Origin: Lactuca virosa | Taxonomy: Eukaryota > Streptophyta > Magnoliopsida > Asterales > Asteraceae | Length of the DNA stretch: 64,000 nucleotides | NCBI GenBank assembly: GCA_928212115.1 | Contig: CAKMRJ010005523.1 | Coordinates: forward strand, 100,241,949 to 100,305,948 | Direction: 5' to 3' | In this document: piece by piece, positions 23,203-34,712 of the stretch | Numbering within the stretch: the stretch's first letter is position 1 | Layout: each line of letters begins with the position of its first letter | Position numbers and translations under genes: made by a program | Notes under the pieces: model-generated | Databases searched by the model: none | Told to the model about the DNA's origin: nothing | Seen by the model: only the letters and a program-made list of their open reading frames with translations

Positions 23203-24073
23203 TGATGGGTTTTACATGTTACAAATAAAACTATTTTCGACAGAAAAACATAAACCTTAAGTTCACATGGACCCTAAAGGATCTATGTTTTCACTATTGA
23301 ATGCAATAACCAATTGGATATCAAGAACGAGACAAGAACCCTAGGATTTTTGAAAAACATAAAAGGGTTTAGTAAAACATACCTTTTGATTATGATAGTA
23401 GATAATCAAACAAAATCCTTCTTGAAGTCACCTGGAAGCTAGCACCAGAAATCGCGTGCCTCTGATGGTTCACACCTAACCCTAGAAACAAGGAGGTTTA
23501 AAGAGAAAGGAAAGGGGAGATGAAATTTTCGGCCTTGCCTTGTGATAATGGGATGGCCGAAAATTAGATCCCAAGGGGTCTTTATATAGTTAAGTTAGGA
23601 AACCCTACATAACCCTAATTTGTATACTATATTAATATCTCAAATTTGGTAATTATCTAGTCCCTCATTATCTATAAAGGATATTCTAGAAACCCTAGGT
23701 TACCCTCTAAGAAACCGTCTACCCCTAAGGGAGGAAGGTTATGGAACCTCTTGCACAACTATTGAACAATTGCAATTAGACCCTTGCACTTTTAATTAAT
23801 CCGATTAACCCAAAATTAATTCTAATTCATTTCTGATTAATTCTTAATTACATATTACTATTTTTAATTAATACATTATTTTGATAATATATTAATAAAT
23901 TCATTTATTTCTATTTATTAATCATCTAATAAATCAATAAATCAGTCTCTCTCTCTCTCTCTCTCTAAAAGCCATCCTATTCACTTACTAGGTTTGAGGG
24001 CAACCCAAAAGGACTTTAATAATAATTCCAGTAAATACTAATTCACTTATTGGCTTAGACAACTAATCCAACA
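23203..24073 (-). repeat. Element D 3' LTR
   Basis: Plus-strand ends TGATGGGTTTTACATG and CTAATCCAACA, hence on the minus strand TGTTGGATTAG to AAACCCATCA. It is 871 bp. A TATA-like ACTATATAAAGACC (minus, near 23582-23595) and a CT microsatellite (23947-23966) lie in it. End sequences match those of element I. Confidence 0.88.
23947..23966. repeat. (CT)n microsatellite
   Basis: Ten CT units within the LTR of element D. Confidence 0.9.
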
Positions 24074-24092
24074 GTCTCCCACTTGGATAAGT
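24074..24092 (-). other. Element D polypurine tract
   Basis: Minus-strand CTTATCCAAGTGGGAGAC abuts the LTR start TGTTGG. Element I has the same string next to its 3' LTR. Confidence 0.85.
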
Positions 24093-24975
24093 CTATAACT
24101 ACAATTACCAGTATAACTTCTAAATTAGACAACAAAGAGTGCTTCCGTAGAAAATGACGAACTCTGAACCGACTAGATGTTGTCCCTAAGATAAGTGATC
24201 CAATATTCCTTTGTTCTACTAGATATCATATAGACATGAGACACAGATTAGAATCAATCTCTTTGTCTAAAATATTGTTTCCTGATTTCTGATTTGTGAT
24301 GACGACATAAGACTTCAAATTGAATACATCAACTGAGTCCTAGATGGCCCCAATACTATAAGTCAACACCAATCACCAAGGGGCCTAAATATATCAGTCT
24401 TCTTGTAAGGGAAAAAGGAACGAATAAACTTTGACTTATATGCTTGTATCCTTTACTCACTAAATCATACATGACACTGTGTTTTATAACACCATTTTAC
24501 TGATGCGTTTTCACAACACCAATGCACAATCGACTTGTAAATTACAACTCATATAGCTCTGTTTTAAGAATATAAAATATTATCATCTCAGAATTAATCG
24601 TGATATAATCCATGAATTAATTCTCTGAGCGTGGGTTTATCCAATACTTAAATCTCCATTTCTAATTACTCATAATGTTGTAGCAATACAATTGCTATGT
24701 CTAACTCCCTTAGACAATCTGCAATCCAATTCATGATATTTTTAACTCACTATTTACTTCCAAAAGTATGAGTGACTGCAAAAATTTGAATAATTAAATT
24801 ATTCAGGAAGTAAAAGATGCAAAATCAAACACAAGAATAAATAATTGACAAAGACAGTAAACAAACTCATAAATAATATCTATCATTTAATCAACAAAAG
24901 TCAATTACATTTATTTTGTTACAGGTTTCAAACTAATCATCTAACTACTAAAACTAATATTATCACTCAAACCAA
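24093..24975 (-). other. Element D region between pol and PPT
   Basis: About 880 bp of AT-rich sequence with no readable domain. Parts resemble the matching region of element I near 54440-55200 (for example ATATAGAC/ATATGGAC with GAGACA, and TCCATGAATTAATTC-like strings), which supports shared descent of D and I. Confidence 0.55.
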
Positions 24976-26522
24976 TATTTCTAGCATGTTGATTATGCTT
25001 AACCCTACTCATAGCCTTCGTCAAAGGATTTACATGATTCTCTTCTATTGATACCCTCTTCATAACGAGGTGACCTTATTTTACTCTATGTCTGATATAA
25101 TGGTAGTTTAAATTGATATGTATTGATTTTCCTTGATATCTCGGTTCTTTAGTCAAAGCAACCGCACATTCATTATCACAGAAAAGTTCCATTGACTCCT
25201 GAATGGTCGGAACTACTCCAAGATTGCCGATAAAATTCTTCTGCCAAGCCGCTTCCTTTGACGCTTCACTTGTCGCTATGTACTCTGATTCGCAAGTAGA
25301 ACTAGCCAACATGTCTTGTTTGGAAATTTCCAATTAACTGCTCCACCATTTAATGTGAACACCCAACCAGATTGAGAACGAAAGTTGTCTCATACTTTCT
25401 GAAAGATGGCATCACTATACGCAAACACTCTCAATGTATGATTGCCACCAAGAACTATCACCATGTCCTTTGTCCTTCGCAAATACTTAAGAATGTTCTT
25501 AACTGCTATCCAATGATCTTTGCAACGATTTCCCTGATAGCGACTGACCATGCTCAACACAAAGGATACATCAAAGAGAGTACATGTCATAGCATACATG
25601 ATCGATCCTATAGTCGAAGCATAAGGGACTCGACTCATATCAGTAAACTCTTCATCCGTACTTAGGCGTTGTGTCTTACTCAACTTGGCATTGCTTCGAA
25701 TAGGTAGCTCTCATTTCTTGAAATTTTCCATACTAAACCGTTTTAGTACCTTGTCCAAATATGTACTTTGACTAAGTCCAATTAGTCTTCCGTTTCCGTC
25801 TCTCAAAATTCTTATCCCAATAATATAGGCTGCCTCTCCTAGATCCTTCATCGCCAAACACTTTCCTAGAAAATATTTCACTTCTTTCAAGGTTGGAATT
25901 TCATTTCCCATGAGTAGTATGTCATCAACATACAACACTAGAAAAGTTACTATACTACCACTAGCTTTAACATACACACAGGACTCATCCTCACTTCTAG
26001 AAAAACCAAACTCTTTGACTTTCTAATGGAAAAAAAGATTTTAGCTACGAGACGCTTGTTTCAATCCATAAATGGATTTATCAAACTTACACACTCTATT
26101 GGGATACTTTGCATCAACAAGAGCCTCTAGCTGACTCATGTAAACATTTTCAGCCAACTTCCCATTATGAAAAGCGCTTTTTGACATCTATCTGCCAAAT
26201 TTCCTAATCATGAAAGGCAGTTATGGCGAGCATTATCCTAACATACTTTATCTTGGCCACTGGTGACAATGTCTCATCATAGTCAATCCCTTGGGTTTGA
26301 GTAAAGCCCTTCGCAACCAGTCCTGCTTTGAATTTGTGCACATTTCCATCCATGTCGGTCTTCTTCTTGAGGATCCATTTGCAGCCAACTGTATTTAGAC
26401 CAGGTTCTGGATCAACCAAATTCCAAACTCTGTTGTCATACATGTACTTGATCTCACTGTCCATTGTCTCATTCCACTTGTCAGCCTCAGGACCTACCAT
26501 CGCTTCCTTGTAGTTAGCTGGC

Positions 26523-26530
<8 letters not shown>
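24976..26530 (-). pseudogene. Element D copia RT and RNase H
   Basis: Minus strand from 26530: YKEAMVGPEADKWNETMDSE, GCKWILKKKTDMDGNVHKFK, LVAKGFTQTQGIDYDETLSP (RT start). After a gap comes KASGSIVTFLVLYVDDILLMGN with an intact YVDD (25977-25711). RNase H follows: YASTIGSIMYAMTCT, then ASSTCESEYIATSEASKEAAW and HINLNYHYIRHRV (25683-25076), and the pol tail to about 24976. Frame breaks lie near 25690, 25990-26200 and 25335-25390. The key catalytic box is kept, but the chain is broken. Confidence 0.9.
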
Positions 26531-27866
<1,336 letters not shown>

Positions 27867-27871
27867 ACTAG
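27867..27871. repeat. Target-site duplication of element E, left
   Basis: ACTAG directly before TGTAACGCCC. The same five bases follow the other end of E at 36944-36948. Confidence 0.93.
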
Positions 27872-28278
27872 TGTAACGCCCTATTCTAAAATATTCGTTT
27901 TTGGATTTCACAAGCCAAGGCTAGGGGCGTTTTGATCATTTATGGGATTTGAGTTTTATTCGAGAAGGTTTCGGGCCAGGTTGTGTTTCTAGAAGCGTAG
28001 GGCTTCTCGCCACCTTTCCGTGGACATAAAGTTCATCAGAAACGGATCTAGAATGAAGGAGTTATGACACTTTGAAATTATTGACAATAATGGTCCCTAA
28101 AGGAAATGTTTGGCAAGGAGGACCCATGCATGCAAAGAAGGCATGCACGTGTTTGGCTGGGTACGCCCAGCGTAAGCTGGGTTATGCCCAGCGTATAAAG
28201 GGAAAAGATCGCGGGTGTGTTTAGCGTACGCCCAACGTACGCCCAGAGTCCAGAAAGCCCTAAATTTAGGGTGTGCCA

Positions 28279-28288
28279 CTATATAAGG
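28279..28288 (+). promoter_or_regulatory. TATA box, element E 5' LTR
   Basis: CTATATAAGG in GTGCCACTATATAAGGAACA, about 400 bp into the LTR. The 3' LTR has the same string at 35088-35097. It is a good match to a plant TATA box; the start site is not determined. Confidence 0.7.
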
Positions 28289-29399
28289 AACATTATACCC
28301 TCAAGGCCAGCCTCCTTATCATCCCTAGACAGTTTTCACGAAACCCTAAACCTCCCTTGTGTGTTTTTGGAGCTTGGAGGACTTAGAAGAAGGAGTCTAG
28401 TGTTGTAAAGCCATTTTCTCAAACAAGTGAAGAGCAAGGAGAGGGGTGGACCAAAGGAGAAGATATAGATCTGGGATATTTGCTTCATTTCGGACCTTTT
28501 CAAGGTATAAAGTTTTGATCTTGATGATTAATCTCTTAGATCTCTATTAGTACAAGTTTATGGACTCTTTTGGTCCCAAGAATGGATCTTTGAGACTCAA
28601 GCACGTTTCTAAGTCCAGGGTTGCCTCCCTTAGAGTCATATGAGTCCCATAAGCAGTAAAGTTCCAACCTTCAGGACTTAATTGTGTTCATGCATGAGAT
28701 CTAGCCCTTGGAATGAAAGTATGTTGTCCCTTTTTGAGTTTGGGCTTATTTGGTGGATTGCAAGTCACCAAGTTAGTGACTTTATGAATTAATACATGGA
28801 AGAAGACATGGATCTGAGTTTGTAGCCTTTGGATCGGAGTATTAACCACTTAATGGAAAAGTGGCTTAACAGGGCTGTACGTTGGGCATACAAGGAGGTA
28901 CGCACGGCGTACAATCCATCAGCCAGTACGCTTAGCGTACCTAGGAGTACGCCCCGCATACTCTGCCAGTTTGGATTTTGAGTAATTGGGCCTCGGTGTG
29001 GGCTGTGCTTTGGACTTTGGGTCTTTTGGCCTTAATGGGCCATCATGAGTCAGATAATATAGGCCAAGGAAATAGTTGGGCGTAGAATACGGCCCAATAG
29101 AGGGATTGGGCCCAATTTAGCAAATTGGGCCATTAGTGGGCCACTAGTGGGCTTGGAAAGCTTACATAGTGTTGGGCCTTAGATATGGACCAAGTTGGTC
29201 TAGGGGTAGAATGGTCATTTTACCCCCGGAAGGATTATTGTATTGGAGTAAGTGATGTTTGGTATTGGTAGTCGGGAAGCCGAAGGGTCAGCAGTTCGGG
29301 AATTGCTAGTCAGCAGCCAGAGGAGTATCGACAAGGTTCAGCAGTGCGAGGTGAGTCTCCTTACTGTTTGTATGGGTCTATGCCCACAATGTCGGCCCA

Positions 29400-29790
29400 T
29401 TTAGTTTATGTATGGTAGGAAGACCCGGGGGTTAGCCCTAGGCATTATGCATGAAAGACCAGGAGGACGCTCCTGGCACACAGTATGTTATTATGTATGG
29501 TAGGAAGACCCGGGGGTTAGCCCTAGGCAACATGTATGAAAGACCAGGAGGTGGCTCCTGGAAACCTGTATGCTATGAAAGACCAGGAGGTGGCTCCTGG
29601 CACACTGTATGCTGAGTAGCCTAGTATAGTAGTATGTATAGTTGTCTTTGTGATGCTTGCATGGAAGACCAGGGGGTGGCCATTGTCACTTGTCTGTAAG
29701 ACCCAGGGAGCGGCCCCAGGCTTGACAAGAAAGTCCACGTGTGGCCCGTGGCATAACAGCAAGACTATGTTTGGCACATAGCACCTTACT
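29400..29790 (+). repeat. Hairpin array in E 5' LTR
   Basis: Successive units begin AAGAC and hold a short inverted repeat around a GGTGGC-like loop, with different stems in different units. Examples are CCAGGAG-GTGG-CTCCTGG (29540 and 29580), CTATGT-TTGG-CACATAG (about 29763) and CCACG-TGTGGCC-CGTGG (about 29735). The stem sequence changes while pairing is kept. The 3' LTR repeats the set at 36232-36605. Confidence 0.85.
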
Positions 29791-29873
29791 TGATTATGGA
29801 TATGTTTCTTATGTATGGCTCATAGTTACGTATGGCATGTATGGCTCAGTTGATAGGTATGGTATGTGGTATC

Positions 29874-29930
29874 TGGGGAACTCACTAAGCCTCGTGCTTA
29901 CGGCTTTTATCTATTTGTTTTAGGTACTAA
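29874..29930 (+). promoter_or_regulatory. Conserved Tekay-type LTR core, E 5' LTR
   Basis: GGGGAACTCACTAAGCCTCG, GTGCTTACGGC and GTTTTAGGTACTAATG. It matches the cores of B and C. The following AAGGAGCTCGGGGCGAT is also similar to B. The 3' LTR copy is at 36695-36751. Confidence 0.75.
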
Positions 29931-30125
29931 TGTTTTTCCAAGGAAGGAGCTCGGGGCGATCACAGCGCATCACACCATGTTTTCCGCACTAGTTGATCTT
30001 TGGGATTTAAAACTATGATAATTATGTTAGTAAGAATGTTATTAAATGATTGAGCAAAATTTATTAAGCGGTTTTTAATTAATCAAAAGAAAATTTTTGG
30101 TCTTAAATTTTGGGATGTTACAAGT

Positions 30126-30137
30126 TGGTATCAGAGC
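30126..30137 (+). other. Element E primer-binding site (initiator tRNA-Met)
   Basis: TGGTATCAGAGC, three bases after the 5' LTR end. Confidence 0.95.
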
Positions 30138-31119
30138 CTTGGTTTGAGGGATTCAGATACACTTCCGAGTGTGTCTGAACTCAAACTGAGGACTTGGTAT
30201 GAAAAATTTCAAAGAAAATCGTTTTTATAAAAAGGAACTTTGAAAAGAGAAAATAATTTAAAAAGGAAAGAACTTTGAAAAGAACAAGATATGTGATGCA
30301 TGCAATCAGCCGAACTCAAGTAAGTTGTTCCCAAAATACCAATACATATTTATTATGTGATATAATATGATTATGTGATTCGCATGCTAGAATAGAGATA
30401 AGGATCTAGGAAAGATGCCTTGTATGTTTATATGAGCTTGTAGAATTGCATGCTAGAACTGATCAGCCAGTGGTAGGATATCCTGTTTAGGTTATGCCTG
30501 ATTATATGGGCCTTGAATTATATGTTAGTACAAGTTCCTGATTAGAGGATAGAACAACTTGATTGGATTATGTGGTTTGTTTTCCCACTGCCCGAATGCT
30601 GCTTGCTTTGTGCTATTAGGAGTTCTAGTTATCTCAAATTGACTAGTAAACGAATATGTTAACTTACATATGGCAAGGACTAAATAATTTCAGAAGGTTA
30701 GGTCTAGCCCTATTTCGCAGCTCTTGTATGAGTCTAACCATTGTAGGGTAGGACCTCTCATTCGAAGAGTTATCTAGTCTGAGTGATATGTAATGGTATT
30801 CGCGAGTTAGTTAGGGGGAGATAGCAGGAATTTCTTATGCGGCTGATGGCGAATAGAGAGTTAGAGGATACCCTAGGGCAAGCCTAGGATGAGAATAGTG
30901 CTAGGATCAATATTAGTAGCAGTGAAAGGGACTTGGTGTAGTCGAGGCAATTGTTGGGAAAAGTACGGATAGATGTGGAAGGTAGTAGGGGCCCATACTA
31001 CTGAAAGCAGAGGATCCGTACTCGAGTCAAGGAGGGCCGAGATAGAACTAGGAAACTTGTAGTATGTGAGACCTTCCGAGGTTACGTATGACCCTGGCAA
31101 TTATGTGTTTCATTTCAGA
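30138..31119 (+). other. Element E leader with candidate intron
   Basis: Non-coding. It aligns with the B leader: CAGCCGAACTCAAGTAAGT near 30307-30325, TAGGCAT/GCATGC strings, the conserved block at 30681-30776, and CCCTAGGGCAAGCCTAGG near 30870. GTAAGT at 30320 and TTTCAG ending 31118, directly before the gag ATG, would bound a 799-nt intron. The equivalent B pair is 796 nt apart. Confidence 0.75.
30681..30776 (+). promoter_or_regulatory. Conserved leader block, E copy 1
   Basis: Contains TAAATAATTTCAGA, GCCCTATTTCGCAGCTCTTG, GAGTCTAACCATTGTAGGG and TTCGAAGAGTTATCT. It is homologous to 18367-18469 of element B and to E copy 2. Confidence 0.75.
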
Positions 31120-32231
31120 ATGGTGATGATTACGCGACACGGAGCAGGAGGATCAGGATCCGGTTCAGGATCAGGTTTGGGGGCAGGTTCCGAGCCAGTG
31201 GATGAGGGACTACGCGAGTTCATCGCGTCTGAGATCACGAGAGGTATCCTTGAGTCGACCCCGGTGATTTTCGGTTCGATCAAGGAAGGGATTATTGAGC
31301 TGATGGAGGATCGACTCAGAGCGTTCCGGAGTGACATGGCATCTAGCCAGTCAGGATCACGCACACTATCCTTCAAGGACTTCAGGGGGAGTGGTGCGCC
31401 AGATTTCCACGGGATGAAGAACCCCATTGCCGCTAGGAGATGGATTGCAGACATTGAGTCTCCATATTGACGCTGTACTGAGGGGTCGAAGGTTCGATTT
31501 GCTGCGGGATGTTTGAGGGACAAAGCTAGAGACTGGTGGGAGTCAGTTGGTGATTCCTTGGGAGCCTCATCCATTGAGGCTATGACCTGGTCTGACTTTG
31601 TGACCAGGTTTAGGGCGGAGTTTGCGCCGGCTGTGGAGCTTCAGTAGCTGGACAGGGAGTTCCTAGACATGAGATAGACGACAGAATCGGTGACAGAGAT
31701 TACCGCCAAGTTTCGGGAGAGGGCCTTATTGGTGCCTCAGTATGCAGGTGATGAGGAGATGCGGAGGACCCGCTATCATGACATGTTGAGAGCTGATATT
31801 CGGGATCATGTCAGCTTCTCAGCATGCCCGACCCTAGACTCTATGATTTCCAGGGCACGGGAAAGGGAGATTGATTTGGAGCACATTGCTAAGAGGAGGT
31901 CAGATCAGATGTATACTTTGGAGGGTCCCGGGAAGAGACCCAAGACTTCAGATCAACGATTGGTAGGTCGGCAGGGCCGAAGTCAGTACAGCATGTGCGG
32001 GAAACTGCACGAGGGAGTTTGCCGTTCCAGGGGTTCATGCTGCTACAAGTGTGGCAGTGATGGTCACGTCAGCAGGGACTGCCCACAGGGGGCAAGCCCA
32101 TTATGTTTTCACTGCAATCAGGTGGGCCATAAGAAGGCCGACTGCCCGACGATGAGGGGAGGAGTAGGGAGTGCGTCTGCCCCGACTACTTTGAGGATTA
32201 CGGATGAGCGAGAGGGTAGGGCCTTGCAGTG
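31120..32231 (+). pseudogene. Element E gag
   Basis: The start MVMITRHGAGGSGSGSG follows a splice-acceptor-like TTTCAG. Then come EGLREFIASEITRGILESTP, SIKEGIIELMEDRL, TLSFKDFRGSGAPDFHG, GCLRDKARDWWESV and WSDFVTRFRAEFAPA (capsid-like core), KFRERALLVPQYAGDEEM, and RAREREIDLEHIAKRR. Zinc knuckles CYKCGSDGHVSRDC and CFHCNQVGHKKADC are complete; an earlier one (SMCGKLHEGVC) lacks a cysteine. It is about 370 codons with in-frame stops near 31468, 31647 and 31675. The last segment (31690-32232) is open for 180 codons. It is close to the gag of element B. Confidence 0.9.
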
Positions 32232-33204
32232 ACAGACGGGGGAGATTCAGATTACAGCATGGAATGTTTCAGGTATGTATCAATTCCTTCTTTTCGATTC
32301 TATCTATATTACGGTTGTTCTTGCCTCAGTCTGGGTAAGAGTATGTATGAGTTATCTCCTTTCTTGTATTCAGATTATATTGTGGAAAATGTCATATGCC
32401 AATTGCATATCGGGAATTATTAGCAGCTAGCGTAGGGTCAAATTCCCTTTCTGGTTTGGAAGCATTCAGTGTTATTTTGAGTACGGTCGAGATCGGTTCA
32501 GGGTCATTATGTGACGGTCCGAGGTCAGACTTCAGCAGGGTAGTTAGCCGCCATTGTCAGGATTTGGTGAAGAACAGTGTTTATGTCATGAGTGGCTCGT
32601 AGGAGCATCAAGAGAAGCACTCCATAGCTGAAGAAGTTGCTCCGAGCATCGCCAAATTGGACCTTAAGGTTGATAGGGACATCAGGCTAAGCTTATGGGG
32701 TCATTAGTATTGGGATTTCAGAAGGCGTTCATCTAGTCTTCAGTAATTGTGCGATCAAGAGAGTGGGCTAGTAATGGATCACTAGCAAGATTGAGCGCTG
32801 GTAGTCAGTGTATCTATCGGATGAAGAAGGAAGGAATGAGAATCCTCCAACGCTTGCGTGATGTGAAGACTTAGTCGCAGCTAAGTGGAGGAGAAACGAT
32901 CATATCTCGGGAGCAGAAATGGTTTTGGAACTGGGATAAGTTTCGCTTTCGGGTTAGGAAGAAAGGTGTCCCGAGCGGCGGTGTGGCGTGAGAGTAGTGT
33001 AAGTTGGGAGTTCGGAAAACTCGCCAAAATCGAGGTCGTGTTCCCGTGATGATTGATAGTAGGTTTTCAAGGAAATCTGGATGGGGATTCCAGTAGGGAC
33101 ATGAGTTCACCTCGGGATATTAGGTCGTGCATGTATGCTCGATTAGGGGTTTGTTGGATTAGTAGTCAGCGAAAGACCATGGTCACCGGTTGAGTAGTAG
33201 GAAT

Positions 33205-33615
33205 GTGTTGTAAGACTATGGGTTAGCTGTAGCATTCACTAGTAGCCAGTTAGTGTGGGAAGTGTTGTAAGACTACGGGTTAGCCGTAGCATTCACCAGT
33301 GGACAGATAGCATGAGAAGTGTAACAAAGACTGCGGGGTGACCCATAGCATTAGTTAGCAGATAGAGTAGAGGTGTTGTAAGACTATGGGGTGGCCTGTA
33401 GCATTCACTAGTTGACAAATAGAGTAGGAACGTTGTAAGACTGCGGGGTGGCCGTAGTGTTCGTATATGTAAATAGTAAGACTACAGGGTGGCTCGTAGC
33501 ACTCGTTAGTTAGTCGTTAGTATATTGGCATAGTAAGACTATGGGGTGGCCCGTAGCATGCTTTAGTGGTCAGATGGTATGGGAACGTAAGACTGCGGGG
33601 TGGCCCGTAGCATTC
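33205..33615 (+). repeat. Hairpin repeat array in E interior
   Basis: At least eight units of GTAAGAC-stem-GGGTGGC-stem-GCATTC form, spaced about 50-60 bp. Stems include CTACGG-GTTAG-CCGTAG (near 33270), CTATGGGG-TGG-CCCGTAG (near 33537) and CTGCGGGG-TGG-CCCGTAG (near 33590). Differences between units often keep pairing, including wobble pairs. The units resemble those in the E LTR, so LTR-type hairpins were reused in the interior. Confidence 0.88.
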
Positions 33616-34127
33616 GTCGGCTTTTAGTCAGCAGTGAGAAGGTATCAGTTGCGTGACTCGCTTGTGGGTTTCTTTAGGTATTATAGACCAGGGCAGGACA
33701 GTTTGCAGAGTATGATTAGATTCGGGAAGCGGCAAGTCGTTGGAGACCAGGATTGATGTAAGGCTACAACAGTTTGGGTAGCATTCACGCCTGTAGTAGA
33801 TTATGCTGTCAAGGAATGGTCAGACAGTGCGATCGGTAGGATCGGCCGAAATAATGGAGCCATGAGTGGCTTGGTGGAAAGAGCAGATTTAGATAGTCGA
33901 AGTTTCCTTCGGGAGTCGCTGAGAGTGACTGAGCGATTGATCTTGGGTTCAGTAACCGGTGGGAGTCTAGTAACCCAGTTATCGGCAGATTAGTTGGGAC
34001 CAGGGTGGTCTCGGTTCATCTAGAAGGCGAATAAGGGACATCAGAATCTTAAGACAAGGATAGTGGTGATAAGAGAAGTATGGTATGGGGTATCTAGTTG
34101 ACCGGGGAGTGCTACGCCTCTCACAAC

Positions 34128-34229
34128 AGGGTTAAATAATCTCAGAGGGAAGGGTTTGACCCTATTGCGCAGCTCTCGTATGAGTCTAACCGTTGCAGGG
34201 ATGAATCTTTTACTCGAAGGATTATCTGA
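34128..34229 (+). promoter_or_regulatory. Conserved leader block, E copy 2 near 3' end
   Basis: Contains GGGTTAAATAATCTCAGAG, CCCTATTGCGCAGCTCTCG, GAGTCTAACCGTTGCAGGG and CTCGAAGGATTATCTGA. It is closer to the B leader block than to E copy 1 at several places, and it lies about 480 bp upstream of the 3' LTR. Confidence 0.75.
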
Positions 34230-34671
34230 TCCATTCGCTAGGTTGTGTGCTCAACACTAAGTTATAGTAGTAACAAGCATTCAGTGTGTATCGGCAGTAG
34301 TGACCAGCACTGGGAGTGGCTGGAGTAATGGATACCGTGAAGGGTATGTCCTTCACAGTGATAGAGGAGGTGGTTAGTTATGGAACGTTGCATTGGGAAG
34401 GCCAGTAAACGCACAAGGAAAGGGGGAGAACCCTTAGGATGTCCAGCCTAAGTACTTGGGGAGTACCGAAAGGATTGTCGGATGAGTAAGTTGTGTTCTC
34501 AGGATTGACGGGGATTAGAGTGCACTCGAGGTTATTATCTGCAAGAACTAGTTTTAGCCGGGATGACCGGGCAGAAGGCCATTGGAGGCGGTCCTCCGAG
34601 GATTGGACCGAGCAGGTGAAGTGTGCATCGGGCAGGAAGGTTGTAAGCAGATTGCAGGATAGTTGGCCGTA

Positions 34672-34695
34672 GCAGACTTCGAGGATGAAGTCTAG
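34672..34695 (+). pseudogene. Remnant pol C terminus of element E
   Basis: Eight codons read ADFEDEV-stop immediately before the polypurine tract. Element B pol ends ADFEDKV-stop in the same place. This is a footprint of the lost pol. Confidence 0.75.
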
Positions 34696-34696
34696 T

Positions 34697-34712
34697 TTAA
34701 GTGGGGGAGAGT
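34697..34712 (+). other. Element E polypurine tract
   Basis: TTAAGTGGGGGAGAGT abuts the 3' LTR start TGTAACGCCC. Confidence 0.92.

Larger units (their letters stand above)
27872..30122 (+). repeat. Element E 5' LTR
   Basis: Ends TGTAACGCCC and GGGATGTTACA. It is 2,251 bp. Order: palindromes built on GTACGC and GCGTAC (28155-28250 and 28875-28970), TATA box, hairpin array (29400-29790), conserved core (29874-29930). It matches 34713-36943 apart from small indels, for example about 20 bp near 28165 and a short duplication near 35990. Confidence 0.95.
32232..34671 (+). other. Element E non-coding interior replacing pol
   Basis: About 2.4 kb where protease, RT, RNase H and integrase would be expected. 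I found no DSGA, DD box or chromodomain in any frame. It holds a hairpin repeat array (33205-33615), a second conserved leader block (34128-34229) and otherwise unassigned sequence. Small frames at 32229-32423 and 32396-32602 show no domain. Confidence 0.7.

Noticed and set aside
29380..29800. CRISPR-like array in E LTR
   Set aside because: Units are evenly structured hairpins with variable stems, without constant repeats and unique spacers; plant retroelement context.
31110..31574. 154-codon minus-strand frame over E gag
   Set aside because: Antisense shadow of gag; the plus strand carries the conserved motifs.
32229..32602. Small ORFs after E gag as a protease
   Set aside because: No DSG/DTG motif or flap-like sequence in any frame.
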